From Pandoraea fibrosis (lineage in GTDB: Bacteria; Pseudomonadota; Gammaproteobacteria; Burkholderiales; Burkholderiaceae), in NCBI RefSeq assembly GCF_000807775.2, contig NZ_CP047385.1, positions 1,612,001 to 1,676,000 on the forward strand: 64,000 nt of DNA, read 5' to 3'. The position numbers and the translations under genes were made by a program. The notes beneath the pieces were generated by a model. That model saw only the letters and a list, made by a program, of their open reading frames with translations. It ran no database searches and was not told the DNA's origin. Shown piece after piece: positions 24,677 to 33,123 of the stretch. The stretch's first letter is position 1, and each line of letters begins with the position of its first letter.

Positions 24677-27193
24677 TCAAAACCGCTGCTGCAGCCGCAG
24701 ACTCCCCGTCTGCGACACGAATCGCGAGCCGGCCTGAACCTCGTAGCGTGCGCTCAGCGACAGCAGACGGCTGCGGATCAGCGTGATGCCAAGCGTCAGA
24801 TCCGCGAGATCGCGCACCGGCGACGCGCCCACCGTGGTGAAGGCCGTCTCACCCGTAACGTCCCCCGCATAGCTCGCGCCCGTGACGGCCTGCGAATTCA
24901 CGAACTCGTGTATCCACTGCAATTGCGCGAACGGGACAACGTCGCCATAGCGAGTCGAGACTGCTTTTTCCAAACGTGCACCCAATGCGCTGCGAAGCGA
25001 ACTGGCATGCGAGTTGCCGACGGCGAGTGCAGCACCATTGCCGCCGGTCTCCGTGTAAGCGCTCTGGTGCAGATAACTGTACGTGAGGCTGGCCAGCGGT
25101 GTGAGCGTGGCGCTTCCCAGCGGTAACGGATAGCCGAACTCGGTACGAGCCACATACTGTTGCCCGGTGAACGCGCCGTTCGCGGTGCCGGAGAACCCGG
25201 TGAAGTCGACCACGCGTGTGGTGCTGTAGCGTTGCTGAACCACACCGCCGGACAGGTTGACGTACCACGGCGAACCGGCATAACTCGCATAGGCGAGCAG
25301 GCCGTAACCGTTGACCTGTGTGGTACTACCGGCATTGTCGTCGGAACCGTTGATGCGAGTGTGGCTATAGGAGAATGCGCCGCCGGCCGTCCAGCGTTCG
25401 TTGAGCGCGCGGTCGATACCGAACAGCAATCCGCCATAGTTCGCGCTGTAACCGGGGATGGCGTCGATCATGCCCTGACTGGCGTGGCCGCCGAATGCCT
25501 GTCCCCACACACCGTAAGCCGGTGCGCCATCTCCCGTCGCAATACCGTTGCGGGCATCGCTTGCGATGCGCAGGCCATCGATACGAGTGCCGAGTAGATT
25601 CAGGGCGTCGACGGTTGGGGCGGCCGCTGCACGCGACGCCGCCAGTGATTGTGTCGGCGACAACTGCGCGCCCGCGCGGTTGGCTTCGGCAGTGCTCCCC
25701 AGCGCCAGAGACGCATTGTAAAGATTCAGCAATCCGGGGTCGTTGACGCCGGTATAGCTTCGTAGCCCGCCGAGCGATGCGATGGCATTACGTGTTGTCG
25801 GGGAGACGGGGGCCGGTGCGGGAGGCACGGTGCCTCCCGGGTCCGGGGGCGTGACGGTATCGGGCAGAAGGTCTCCTACGCGCAGCACGAGGTCGTGATT
25901 GCCCGATACGGGGTCGGTCACTTCGGCGCCGGAGACCGAGTATCGCGCGCCGACAATGCCGTAGTTCAACTGGTTCACGTTGTAGTTCGCGGCGCCGGTT
26001 GCCTGAACGACCACATAGCGCTGTCCCGTGGCAAAGGCGTAGGCACCGCCGGTGCTGGTCAACTTCACCGTGGCGCCAGGCTCGATCGTCACATCGCCGT
26101 AGCGTGGGCCGGAGCCCGGAACTTGACCAGGCTGCCGGTCAGTGACCACCAACCGGCCGTAACCGATGTCGCTTTCGGCGCCCGTGGTCACCGCGCCACT
26201 GGAAACGCCGATGAGCAGCGTGCCATTGGCGCGCATCGTGTAGTTGCCAACGATCGTGAGCGGATTGTCCACTCGCAAGCTTCCCGCTTCGCTGAAGAGC
26301 GTCATTGACGAGAAAGTGACGAGGTTGACGTGATCGTTCAGGACCTGATTGCCGGTGATAGTGAGATTGCTACGGGCGTTGTCAATCACCCCGATGGCGC
26401 CGTTCGGTCCGGTCAGCGTGCCAAACACCGAGCCGGCGCCGCCGACGATGGTCATATCGTGCGGGCTGGTGTTGGCGATATGCCCGGCAATGACGCCGGT
26501 GTTCGTGATTGTGGAGAGCGATGCGCCTTCCGGAGGGGAAAATCCGGACATGATGGCTAACCAGGAACTGGATATGACGCCGGTGTTAACGATCGAGCCG
26601 ATGGACCCGTTAGCGTCGTTGAATATGCCGTAGCTGCTGCCACTAATCGTGCCGCTATTGACGAGTGTGCCGGTGGATCCGAGGTTATAGATACCAATAT
26701 TGCCCCCGTCAATCCGTCCGTCGTTTCGCAGCAGTGTGATGCTGCCCGAGTTCACAACGCCTGCGCTCGTGGCGCTGATGGTAGCGCCGATGTTGTTGGC
26801 CAACGTTCCAATGCTGCTGGCCGTGGCGTTGGCGAAGCCGGTCTGCCCACCAAGATACCCCCCGGTCGCATTGATGAATGCGGCGACCGTGCCCGAGCTT
26901 GCAACCGCGAAATTGTCGCTGGAAATGCTCCCGCCGTTCGAGACCGTGCCAACGCTGCTAAGGGTGCCGATAATCTGCAGCCCGATCACGTCCGAAATGT
27001 GGATAGCTGCGCCCTGCGCAATCGTGCAGTCTCCCCCCATGACGAGCACCGGGGTTCCCGCCGATCCATTCCAGGTGGCGAGACAATTCGCGGGTGGCGC
27101 GGCCATCGTCTCTTGCGGCGCACAGTTCGCGGCGAACGCGGAAATGGCAAGTGCCAAGGCTTTGCGCCTAGGCTGGAAGGTTTTGGGTGGCAT
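24677..27193 (-). CDS. Autotransporter with beta-helix passenger
   Basis: 838 aa. Signal-type N-terminus (KALALAISAFAANCAPQETMAA); a passenger of short valine/serine repeats (TLVNSGTISGSSYGIF, SIVNTGVISSS, TITNTGVIAG). A Pro-rich linker (DTVTPPDPGGTVPPAPAPVSP) is followed by a barrel of about 280 residues beginning AYGVWGQAFGG and ending GSLRLQQRF (C-terminal Phe). It is convergent with the SDR gene and unrelated in control. Divergent in sequence from the other autotransporter at 15.9-18.9 kb, so not a recent duplicate. Confidence 0.9.
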   Translation of the reverse strand: MPPKTFQPRRKALALAISAFAANCAPQETMAAPPANCLATWNGSAGTPVLVMGGDCTIAQGAAIHISDVIGLQIIGTLSSVGTVSNGGSISSDNFAVASSGTVAAFINATGGYLGGQTGFANATASSIGTLANNIGATISATSAGVVNSGSITLLRNDGRIDGGNIGIYNLGSTGTLVNSGTISGSSYGIFNDANGSIGSIVNTGVISSSWLAIMSGFSPPEGASLSTITNTGVIAGHIANTSPHDMTIVGGAGSVFGTLTGPNGAIGVIDNARSNLTITGNQVLNDHVNLVTFSSMTLFSEAGSLRVDNPLTIVGNYTMRANGTLLIGVSSGAVTTGAESDIGYGRLVVTDRQPGQVPGSGPRYGDVTIEPGATVKLTSTGGAYAFATGQRYVVVQATGAANYNVNQLNYGIVGARYSVSGAEVTDPVSGNHDLVLRVGDLLPDTVTPPDPGGTVPPAPAPVSPTTRNAIASLGGLRSYTGVNDPGLLNLYNASLALGSTAEANRAGAQLSPTQSLAASRAAAAPTVDALNLLGTRIDGLRIASDARNGIATGDGAPAYGVWGQAFGGHASQGMIDAIPGYSANYGGLLFGIDRALNERWTAGGAFSYSHTRINGSDDNAGSTTQVNGYGLLAYASYAGSPWYVNLSGGVVQQRYSTTRVVDFTGFSGTANGAFTGQQYVARTEFGYPLPLGSATLTPLASLTYSYLHQSAYTETGGNGAALAVGNSHASSLRSALGARLEKAVSTRYGDVVPFAQLQWIHEFVNSQAVTGASYAGDVTGETAFTTVGASPVRDLADLTLGITLIRSRLLSLSARYEVQAGSRFVSQTGSLRLQQRF

Positions 27194-27424
27194 CGGGTCT
27201 ACCGTCGAGAGTCATGAGCGTCGCGACGAAATGCCCGACCAACCTGTCGTCGAAGGGGGGCCGATGCGTCTCGTCGCTTGTGAACACAGGCTAGCGTCGT
27301 GTCCGGGCGGGCACCATGGACTAAAGTCGTAGTTCGACGTATTTATTTTCAACCGGCCCCTGGCCTTGCCGATCAGATACTACTTCCGGGAGTCGATGCG
27401 CTTGATGCAACCCCAGTGTTTCGC

Positions 27425-27745
27425 CTAACCACCTTCGGAAAACCGCAACCCGGCGATCCCCACAATCGTCAGTACGAGAAACCCAACACGGCTCCAGGGG
27501 AGCGATTCGCCAAACCAGAGCACGCCGACGATCAATAGTCCGACCGTGCCGATGCCGGTCCATATCGCATAGGCCATGCCGACCGGCAATGCGCGCAGTG
27601 CGAGTGCCAGCAAGTAGATGCTGGCCAGCGCCGCGACCACGGCCATTGCGCTGGGTAACACACGGGTCCAGCCGTCGTTGAGCTTGAGCGCCAGCCCCAT
27701 CGCAATTTCCAGTCCCGCCGCGAGCAGCAAATAGATCCAGGCCAT
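27425..27745 (-). CDS. SMR family transporter (SugE/Gdx-like)
   Basis: 106 aa, four helices. Essential Glu at E13 (MAWIYLLLAAGLE). The segment LPVGMAYAIWTGIGTVG is diagnostic of the SugE/Gdx branch, which exports guanidinium or small quaternary ammonium compounds by proton antiport. RBS GGAGG nine bases before ATG 27745. It is 17 bases downstream of the GST gene on the same strand. No guanidine riboswitch is seen; control is more likely through the MarR boxes upstream of the GST gene. Confidence 0.88.
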   Translation of the reverse strand: MAWIYLLLAAGLEIAMGLALKLNDGWTRVLPSAMAVVAALASIYLLALALRALPVGMAYAIWTGIGTVGLLIVGVLWFGESLPWSRVGFLVLTIVGIAGLRFSEGG

Positions 27746-27762
27746 GGCATTACGCCTCCGGT

Positions 27763-28398
27763 TCAAGCGTCAATCCCCAATCCCCGATTTGCCGCAATGC
27801 CGGACGCTACTGCCGGACGCGCGTCGATGGCGGCCAGCCAGCGTTGCACGTTGGCAAACGGTGTGAGATCGAGGCTCAGTTCACGATGCGTGCGCAACCA
27901 CGCGAATGCGGCGATGTCGGCAATCGAGTACTCATCCGTGGCGAGGTAAGCCAATCTCGCCAAACGCGAATCGACTACGCCGATCAGGCGCAACGACTCC
28001 TTTCTGTAGCGTTCGATGGCCTCGCGGTTGTCGGTCTTCGACCCGTGAAGGAACCACCACAATTGACCGAGCATCGGGCCGATGCCGCCGATCTGGAAGT
28101 GCAGCCACTGATTCACCGCGAGGGCTTTCGCTGGTGTCATCGGTTGCAGCACGCCGGTCTTCTCGGCGAGGTAAGTCAGAATCGCGCCGGATTCGAACAC
28201 CGTCACGTCGCGCTCGTGGTCCACGATGACGGGGATTTTTCCATTCGGATTGCGTTGCAGGAACGCAGGTTGCTTTTGCTCGCCCGCAGACAGATCGACG
28301 TTCACCTGTCGATACGCAAGCGATGCCTCGTGAAGATACAGACTGACCTTCAGGCCGTTCGGCGTGTCGGCCGTATAGAGCGTGAGTGCCGGATTCAT
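27763..28398 (-). CDS. Glutathione S-transferase family protein
   Basis: 211 aa. N-terminal thioredoxin-fold domain (LTLYTADTPNGLKVSLYLHEASLAY... NPNGKIPVIVD; FESGAILTYLAEKTG) and helical C-terminal domain with the N-capping motif SIADIAAFAWL. Conjugates glutathione to electrophiles or has a Ure2/YfcG-like redox role; NPNGKIPVI and ESGAILTYLAEK are of the YfcG/Ure2p-like type. Start at 28398; the frame extending to 28653 crosses the operator region. It heads an operon with the SMR exporter and is divergent from the headless E1 gene. Confidence 0.88.
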   Translation of the reverse strand: MNPALTLYTADTPNGLKVSLYLHEASLAYRQVNVDLSAGEQKQPAFLQRNPNGKIPVIVDHERDVTVFESGAILTYLAEKTGVLQPMTPAKALAVNQWLHFQIGGIGPMLGQLWWFLHGSKTDNREAIERYRKESLRLIGVVDSRLARLAYLATDEYSIADIAAFAWLRTHRELSLDLTPFANVQRWLAAIDARPAVASGIAANRGLGIDA

Positions 28399-28414
28399 GG
28401 GGATCCTCGGAATG

Positions 28415-28460
28415 TTGTCCTGCTTATAAATTGCAATTACAATCATTGCAATTGCAATCG
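28415..28460. promoter_or_regulatory. Divergent promoters with two MarR boxes
   Basis: Box A ATTGCAATTACAAT (28430-28443) and perfect palindrome box B ATTGCAATTGCAAT (28445-28458). Rightward promoter TTGTCC (28415-28420), 17 bases, TACAAT (28438-28443) lies under box A. Leftward promoter TTGCAA (28451-28446), 17 bases, TATAAG (28428-28423) starts in box B. Bound protein would block both the GST-SMR operon and the headless E1 gene. Confidence 0.75.
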
Positions 28461-28494
28461 TATGATTTTTCCAAGAGATCCACAAGGGGGCGTG

Positions 28495-29694
28495 ATGATC
28501 GCGACGCCAGGCCGGAACCGTCCGGTGGAGATAGCGCAAAGGCACCGGGCGGCGCTCGCGTGCATCGACAAGGTGAAAGCATGGCGGGATTCGGCGCACA
28601 GGGCTGCATCGCCATCGGGGGCGTTGACACATATCGCGAGCGCTCTGACGCAAGAGGACACGCGCGATCAGGTGTGGATCGTCGACGCGGACAGGATCGC
28701 CGAGCCGTCGCCCTCGCGCAGCACGAAACGCAATCGGGCGCCCGAGGCGAGAACCGGGCCATTACCGAGCGTCGTTGCGACGTGGTTCCGTACAACACCG
28801 TCCTACGAGCGCCCGTTGTTGTATCTGCTTCATTCGCCGACATTACGTGGCGTGCTGGCGGCAGCGGTCGAAGCGACGGGCATACGGCTCCCGTCGGAGG
28901 GCGACGTTGCAGGTCGCGGCATCTTCCTGAATGACGCAACGCTTTCATCGCCCGACCGGCAACGCCGGGTCCGGCCAGAGTTGCCGTTGTGGCTCGCGGC
29001 GCAGCCGGCGTGGCTGCCTTACGATCCTGCGTCGGCGCAGGAGCTGCAAGCGTTGCTATGCGCAGCGCTCGACGCGCTGTACGTGCGCGGCGAATCCGGC
29101 TTCTGCTATCTGAGTGCGCACGATGTGCCCTCTACTGCCACGTCACCGTTAAGCCCGCAAGAGGCGTGCGACGCGTTCCGAGGCATGTATCGCCTGCGAG
29201 CGCTCCCGGACACCCATCCTCCCTATGCCATACGGCTGTGTGGCGCGGGAAGCGCGCTGGCGAGCGTATTGGAGGCGGCCCGCTGGCTTCAGCTCGATTG
29301 GGGTGTGGCGTGCGAAGTGTGGAGTTGTCCCAGTTACACGCGATTGGCGCGCGAAGCGGCAGAGGTCGAACATCGGGCGCTACGGGGCCTCGACGTACCG
29401 GCGCAGGAAGCCCACCTCACCCGCTGCCTCGCAGGGGGGCGCGCCCCGGTGCTGGCAGTGACCGGCTACGCACGCCACATCGCGAATCAGATCGGTGCTT
29501 TTGTTCCGGCACGCTTTCTGGCGTTGGGCAGCGACGACAGGGATGGCGACGAGGGTTCCGGCAAGGACGTGACTGCCGGTCATGTACCCGGTGTGCGATG
29601 GATTGTTCTCAACGCACTTCGCTTGCTCGTCGAGGACGGCGCGCTGCCGCGCGCTCGCATCGCCGATGCAACGCGCCGGTACGGGCTGGCATGA
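28495..29694 (+). CDS. Headless AceE-like protein (2-oxoacid dehydrogenase E1, C-terminal half only)
   Basis: 399 aa. From about residue 160 it aligns by eye with the C-terminal half of the AceE-type protein encoded at 30288-32993: FRGMYRLRAL with LKGLYLLREG, RLCGAGSALASVLEAARWLQLDWGV with the MGSGAILREVMAAADLL region, and VTGYARHIANQIGAFVPARFLALGSD with VATDYMKIVGDQI. The thiamine-diphosphate site (GDG...NCN) and the whole N-terminal domain are missing, so it cannot be a catalytic E1 alone. The start is chosen at 28495 with RBS AAGGGGG; upstream reading to 27844 overlaps the GST gene. It may be a regulatory or assembly partner of the E1, or a decayed paralogue that is still intact as a reading frame. 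It shares MarR boxes with the E1. Confidence 0.75.
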   Translation: MIATPGRNRPVEIAQRHRAALACIDKVKAWRDSAHRAASPSGALTHIASALTQEDTRDQVWIVDADRIAEPSPSRSTKRNRAPEARTGPLPSVVATWFRTTPSYERPLLYLLHSPTLRGVLAAAVEATGIRLPSEGDVAGRGIFLNDATLSSPDRQRRVRPELPLWLAAQPAWLPYDPASAQELQALLCAALDALYVRGESGFCYLSAHDVPSTATSPLSPQEACDAFRGMYRLRALPDTHPPYAIRLCGAGSALASVLEAARWLQLDWGVACEVWSCPSYTRLAREAAEVEHRALRGLDVPAQEAHLTRCLAGGRAPVLAVTGYARHIANQIGAFVPARFLALGSDDRDGDEGSGKDVTAGHVPGVRWIVLNALRLLVEDGALPRARIADATRRYGLA

Positions 29695-29712
29695 GCGTAC
29701 CGACGCTTCGGC

Positions 29713-30171
29713 TTACCGCTTTGTCTCGGCCAGAAACGATCGTGCCGCTTCGGTCGCGCGGTCCAGCGATTCTGCCACCGGACGCACATCGCGCTCGCGA
29801 AACTGGCTGAGGAACAGCTCGGACACGGTGGATTGATACACCTTCCACATCTGCTTTCTTAGCGCGCGGCCCTTGTCGGTGATCGTGGCGTAGGCCGCGC
29901 GTCCATCGTCCGGATCGCGCATGCGCGTGACCAGCTCCTCCTGTTCGAGCCGGTCGATCAGACGCGTGAGGTTGTAGCGCTCGATGGCGAGCACATCCGC
30001 CAGCTCGTGCATGCGTCGCGTGCCTTGCGGGCCGCTCTCCAGTCCCCACAGCGCGTCGTACCACGCATAAGCGGGCAGCCCGGCCTGCGCCAGACGACGC
30101 TCGATCTCGCGAATCATCGTGCGGTGCGCACGCACGAAAGAAAACCAGAGATCGGGTTCGGTCGTACTCAT
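29713..30171 (-). CDS. MarR family transcriptional regulator
   Basis: 152 aa. Winged helix: RRMHELADVLAIERYNLTRLIDRLEQEELVTRMRDPDDGRAAYATITDKGRAL. RBS AAGGA. It is convergent with the headless E1 gene (18 bases between stops) and divergent from the aceE-type gene, with MarR-type palindromes on both sides of this block. Likely repressor of four transcripts: itself, the E1 gene, the headless E1 and the GST-SMR operon. The ligand is unknown; MarR ligands are often aromatic acids or electrophiles. Confidence 0.9.
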   Translation of the reverse strand: MSTTEPDLWFSFVRAHRTMIREIERRLAQAGLPAYAWYDALWGLESGPQGTRRMHELADVLAIERYNLTRLIDRLEQEELVTRMRDPDDGRAAYATITDKGRALRKQMWKVYQSTVSELFLSQFRERDVRPVAESLDRATEAARSFLAETKR

Positions 30172-30198
30172 GGGTGTCCTTGTCGAATTCGGATGTCA

Positions 30199-30257
30199 GT
30201 TGCAGTTGCAATTGTACATGGCTAGAATGCTCCTCAATACGATTGCAATTGCAATCG
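30199..30257. promoter_or_regulatory. aceE-type promoter with MarR boxes C and D
   Basis: Box D GTTGCAGTTGCAAT (30199-30212, two mismatches) overlaps the -35 of TTGCAG (30200-30205)-N17-TAGAAT (30223-30228). Box C ATTGCAATTGCAAT (30242-30255, perfect) lies in the 5' leader. The 16 bases ATTGCAATTGCAATCG here are identical to 28445-28460. Confidence 0.75.
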
Positions 30258-30287
30258 ATCTGTTGCCCTATTTCAAGGAGGCATGTC

Positions 30288-32993
30288 ATGACTCAACCGC
30301 CCGTGGTGGCCGACGCCGCCATGCATTCCCCCGCTGCTGGGACCGACACCGATATTCAGGAGACGCGCGAGTGGCTCGACGCGCTGGAGGGCGTCACCAC
30401 GGTGGAAGGTCGTTCGCGTGCGCATTTTCTGATCGACCGGCTCGCCGCCTGGGATTTCGCGCGGCACGGCGACTTTCACGGGCGGGTGACAACGGATTAC
30501 GTCAACACGATTCCAACGTCGCGCCAGCCGGCTTACCCGGGCGACCTCGCCATCGAACGTCGCCTCAACGCCTACATTCGCTGGAACGCGATGGTGATGG
30601 TGTTGCGTGCCGGCAAGCACTCGAACGTCGGCGGGCATATCGCGACGTATCAGTCGGCTGCCGTGCTCTACGACGTGGGTTTCGACCACTTCTTCCGTGG
30701 CCGCACCGACACGTTCGACGGCGACATGATCTACATTCAGGGCCACTCCGCGCCGGGCATTTACGCCCGTGCCTTCGTCGAGGGACGCATTACGCAGGCG
30801 CAGCTCGACAACTTCCGTCGGGAAGCGGGACGTCAGGGCATTTCGTCGTATCCGCATCCGCGCCTGATGCCCGAGTTCTGGCAGTTCCCGACGGTGTCGA
30901 TGGGGCTCGGTCCGCTCACCGCCGCGTATCAGGCGCGCTTCATGCGCTATCTCGAGTATCGCCACCTCAAGCCGCATCAGGGCCGCAAGGTGTGGGCGTT
31001 CCTCGGCGATGGCGAGATGGATCAGCCCGAAGCGCTCGCCGCGATTTCGTTGGGCGGACGCGAGCGGCTCGACAACCTGATCTTCGTCGTGAACTGCAAT
31101 CTGCAACGTCTCGACGGTCCCGTGCGTGGCAACGGCAAGGTGATTCAGGAGCTGGAGGGGACCTTCCGCGCGGCGGGCTGGAACGTCATCAAGGTGATCT
31201 GGGGCAGCGGCTGGGACGCCTTGCTCGAGCGCGATACGCACGGCCTGCTGCGCGAGCGCATGATGGCCTGCGTCGACGGCGACTATCAGACGTTCAAATC
31301 GCAAAGCGGCGCATACGTGCGTGAGCATTTCTTCGGCACGTCGCCGGAATTGCTGGCGATGGTTGCGCACCTGAGCGACGACGACATCTGGCAACTCGCC
31401 CGCGGCGGCCACGACGCGCTGAAGGTGTATGCCGCCTACGCGCAAGCGATGCGCACCGAAGGGCGACCTACGGTGATTCTCGCAAAGACGGTCAAGGGCT
31501 ATGGCATGGGCGAAGCGGGCGAGGGACAGAACGTCAACCATCAGTTGAAGAAGATGAGTGCCGACGCCGTGCGCGCGTTCCGCGACCGATTCGACTTGCC
31601 TGTGAGCGACGATCAACTGGCAGAGATGCCGTACCTTCGCCCCGAGCCGGACAGTCCCGAAGGCCGTTACTTCGCGGCCCGGCGTGCCGCGCTGGGCGGA
31701 CACTTACCCGCACGCTTCGGCCTGCGTGCGCCACTGGCGATTCCGCCGCTCAGCACGTTTGCCGCGCAACTGAAGGACTCGGGTGAGCGGGAAATGTCAA
31801 CGACGATGGCGTTCGTGCGCATTCTCACGACGTTGCTCAAGGACCCGGAGATCGGCAAGCGTGTGATTCCGATCGTGCCTGACGAATCGCGCACGTTCGG
31901 CATGGAGCCGTTGTTTCGCCAGATCGGCATTCATTCCCATATGGGGCAGCGTTACACCCCGCAGGACGCCGGGCAGCTCAGCTACTACAAGGAAGCGCTG
32001 GACGGGCAGATTCTTCAGGAGGGTATCAATGAATCGGGGGCGATGGCGTCGTGGATAGCGGCGGGCACGTCGTATAGCACGCACGATTTCGCCACGATCC
32101 CGTTCTATATCTTCTATTCGATGTTCGGATTGCAACGCGTTGGCGATCTCGCCTGGGCCGCCGGCGACGCGCGCACACGCGGCTTCCTGCTCGGCGCGAC
32201 GTCAGGGCGCACGACGCTCATGGGCGAGGGGTTGCAACACGATGACGGCCACAGCCATGTGCTGGCCTCGGTGATTCCAAACTGTGTCGCCTTTGATCCC
32301 ACGTTCCAGTACGAGTTGGCCGTGATTCTGCAAGACGGCATGCGACGCATGTACGTCGAAGATGAGGACGTCTACTACTACGTCACGCTGCTCAACGAGA
32401 ATTTCGCGCATCCGGCGATGCCCGAAGGTGCGCAGGCCGGGATTCTCAAAGGGTTGTATCTGTTGCGTGAGGGCGTGGAGGAAGAGGCACAGGCGCCGCG
32501 AGTGCAACTGATGGGCAGTGGCGCGATTCTGCGGGAGGTGATGGCTGCCGCCGATCTGTTGCGCGAAGACTTTGGCGTGCATAGCGACATCTGGAGTGCG
32601 ACGAGCCTGACCGAGGTGCGGCGCGAAGGGCTGTCCGTCGAGCGTTGGAATCTGTTGCATCCAGAGCAGGCACCGCGCGTGCCCTACGTTGAGCAGTGTC
32701 TTGCGGGACACAAGGGGCCTGTCGTGGTGGCCACCGATTACATGAAGATCGTCGGGGACCAGATCCGGCCGTTCGTGCGCGATCGCCGCTTCGTCACGCT
32801 GGGCACCGATGGCTTCGGTTGCTCGGACACGCGCGAATCGCTGCGCACGTACTTCGAGGTGGACCGGCACTTCATCGTGTTGGCTGCGCTGGGTGCGCTG
32901 GCGGACGAGGGGGAGGTACCGCGCGAGCGCGTGGCCGAAGCGATTCGCAAGTACGGGATCGATCCGGAGAAGCTCGATCCGGCAACGGTTTGA
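30288..32993 (+). CDS. aceE: Homodimeric AceE-type 2-oxoacid dehydrogenase E1 component
   Basis: 901 aa, close to AceE length. Thiamine-diphosphate motif GDGEMDQPEALAAISLGGRE...NLIFVVNCNLQRLDG is intact, as are KTVKGYGMG, MGEGLQHDDGHSH and the C-terminal domain. It decarboxylates pyruvate (or a close 2-oxoacid) and transfers the acyl group to a lipoyl E2. No E2 or E3 gene is adjacent, unlike the standard aceEF-lpd operon, so it is probably an accessory E1, possibly for 2-oxobutyrate as proposed for MdeB proteins. RBS AAGGAG before ATG 30288. Controlled by the adjacent MarR boxes (inference). Confidence 0.88.
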   Translation: MTQPPVVADAAMHSPAAGTDTDIQETREWLDALEGVTTVEGRSRAHFLIDRLAAWDFARHGDFHGRVTTDYVNTIPTSRQPAYPGDLAIERRLNAYIRWNAMVMVLRAGKHSNVGGHIATYQSAAVLYDVGFDHFFRGRTDTFDGDMIYIQGHSAPGIYARAFVEGRITQAQLDNFRREAGRQGISSYPHPRLMPEFWQFPTVSMGLGPLTAAYQARFMRYLEYRHLKPHQGRKVWAFLGDGEMDQPEALAAISLGGRERLDNLIFVVNCNLQRLDGPVRGNGKVIQELEGTFRAAGWNVIKVIWGSGWDALLERDTHGLLRERMMACVDGDYQTFKSQSGAYVREHFFGTSPELLAMVAHLSDDDIWQLARGGHDALKVYAAYAQAMRTEGRPTVILAKTVKGYGMGEAGEGQNVNHQLKKMSADAVRAFRDRFDLPVSDDQLAEMPYLRPEPDSPEGRYFAARRAALGGHLPARFGLRAPLAIPPLSTFAAQLKDSGEREMSTTMAFVRILTTLLKDPEIGKRVIPIVPDESRTFGMEPLFRQIGIHSHMGQRYTPQDAGQLSYYKEALDGQILQEGINESGAMASWIAAGTSYSTHDFATIPFYIFYSMFGLQRVGDLAWAAGDARTRGFLLGATSGRTTLMGEGLQHDDGHSHVLASVIPNCVAFDPTFQYELAVILQDGMRRMYVEDEDVYYYVTLLNENFAHPAMPEGAQAGILKGLYLLREGVEEEAQAPRVQLMGSGAILREVMAAADLLREDFGVHSDIWSATSLTEVRREGLSVERWNLLHPEQAPRVPYVEQCLAGHKGPVVVATDYMKIVGDQIRPFVRDRRFVTLGTDGFGCSDTRESLRTYFEVDRHFIVLAALGALADEGEVPRERVAEAIRKYGIDPEKLDPATV

Positions 32994-33006
32994 GGGGGCG
33001 GGGCTG

Positions 33007-33041
33007 ATGGAGAGCGCCGGGGCTGGCCCGGCGCTCTCCAT
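33007..33041. terminator. Long perfect hairpin after the aceE-type gene
   Basis: 15-bp perfect stem ATGGAGAGCGCCGGG / CCCGGCGCTCTCCAT with loop GCTGG, 13 bases past the stop. No immediate T-run; it probably marks the transcript end in both directions. Confidence 0.65.
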
Positions 33042-33090
33042 TCAGTCATCCATGCCCGCTTTTTCGATAGCGGGCGAGTCCGCCGACACG

Positions 33091-33123
33091 ACGGCCAGCG
33101 CGGCAGACTGTGGCGCTGGCCGT
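33091..33123 (-). terminator. Hairpin at the end of the NQO-type gene
   Basis: Stem ACGGCCAGCGC / GCGCTGGCCGT (11 bp) with an 11-base loop, touching the stop codon of the leftward reductase gene. No T-run. Confidence 0.5.

Noticed and set aside
27300..27745. Guanidine riboswitch controlling the SMR gene
   Set aside because: Only 17 bases separate GST and SMR genes and no ACGR-type paired loops are visible.
27844..28494. N-terminal extension of the headless E1 frame
   Set aside because: It lies antisense to the GST gene, crosses the operator, and has no RBS; a good RBS precedes ATG 28495.
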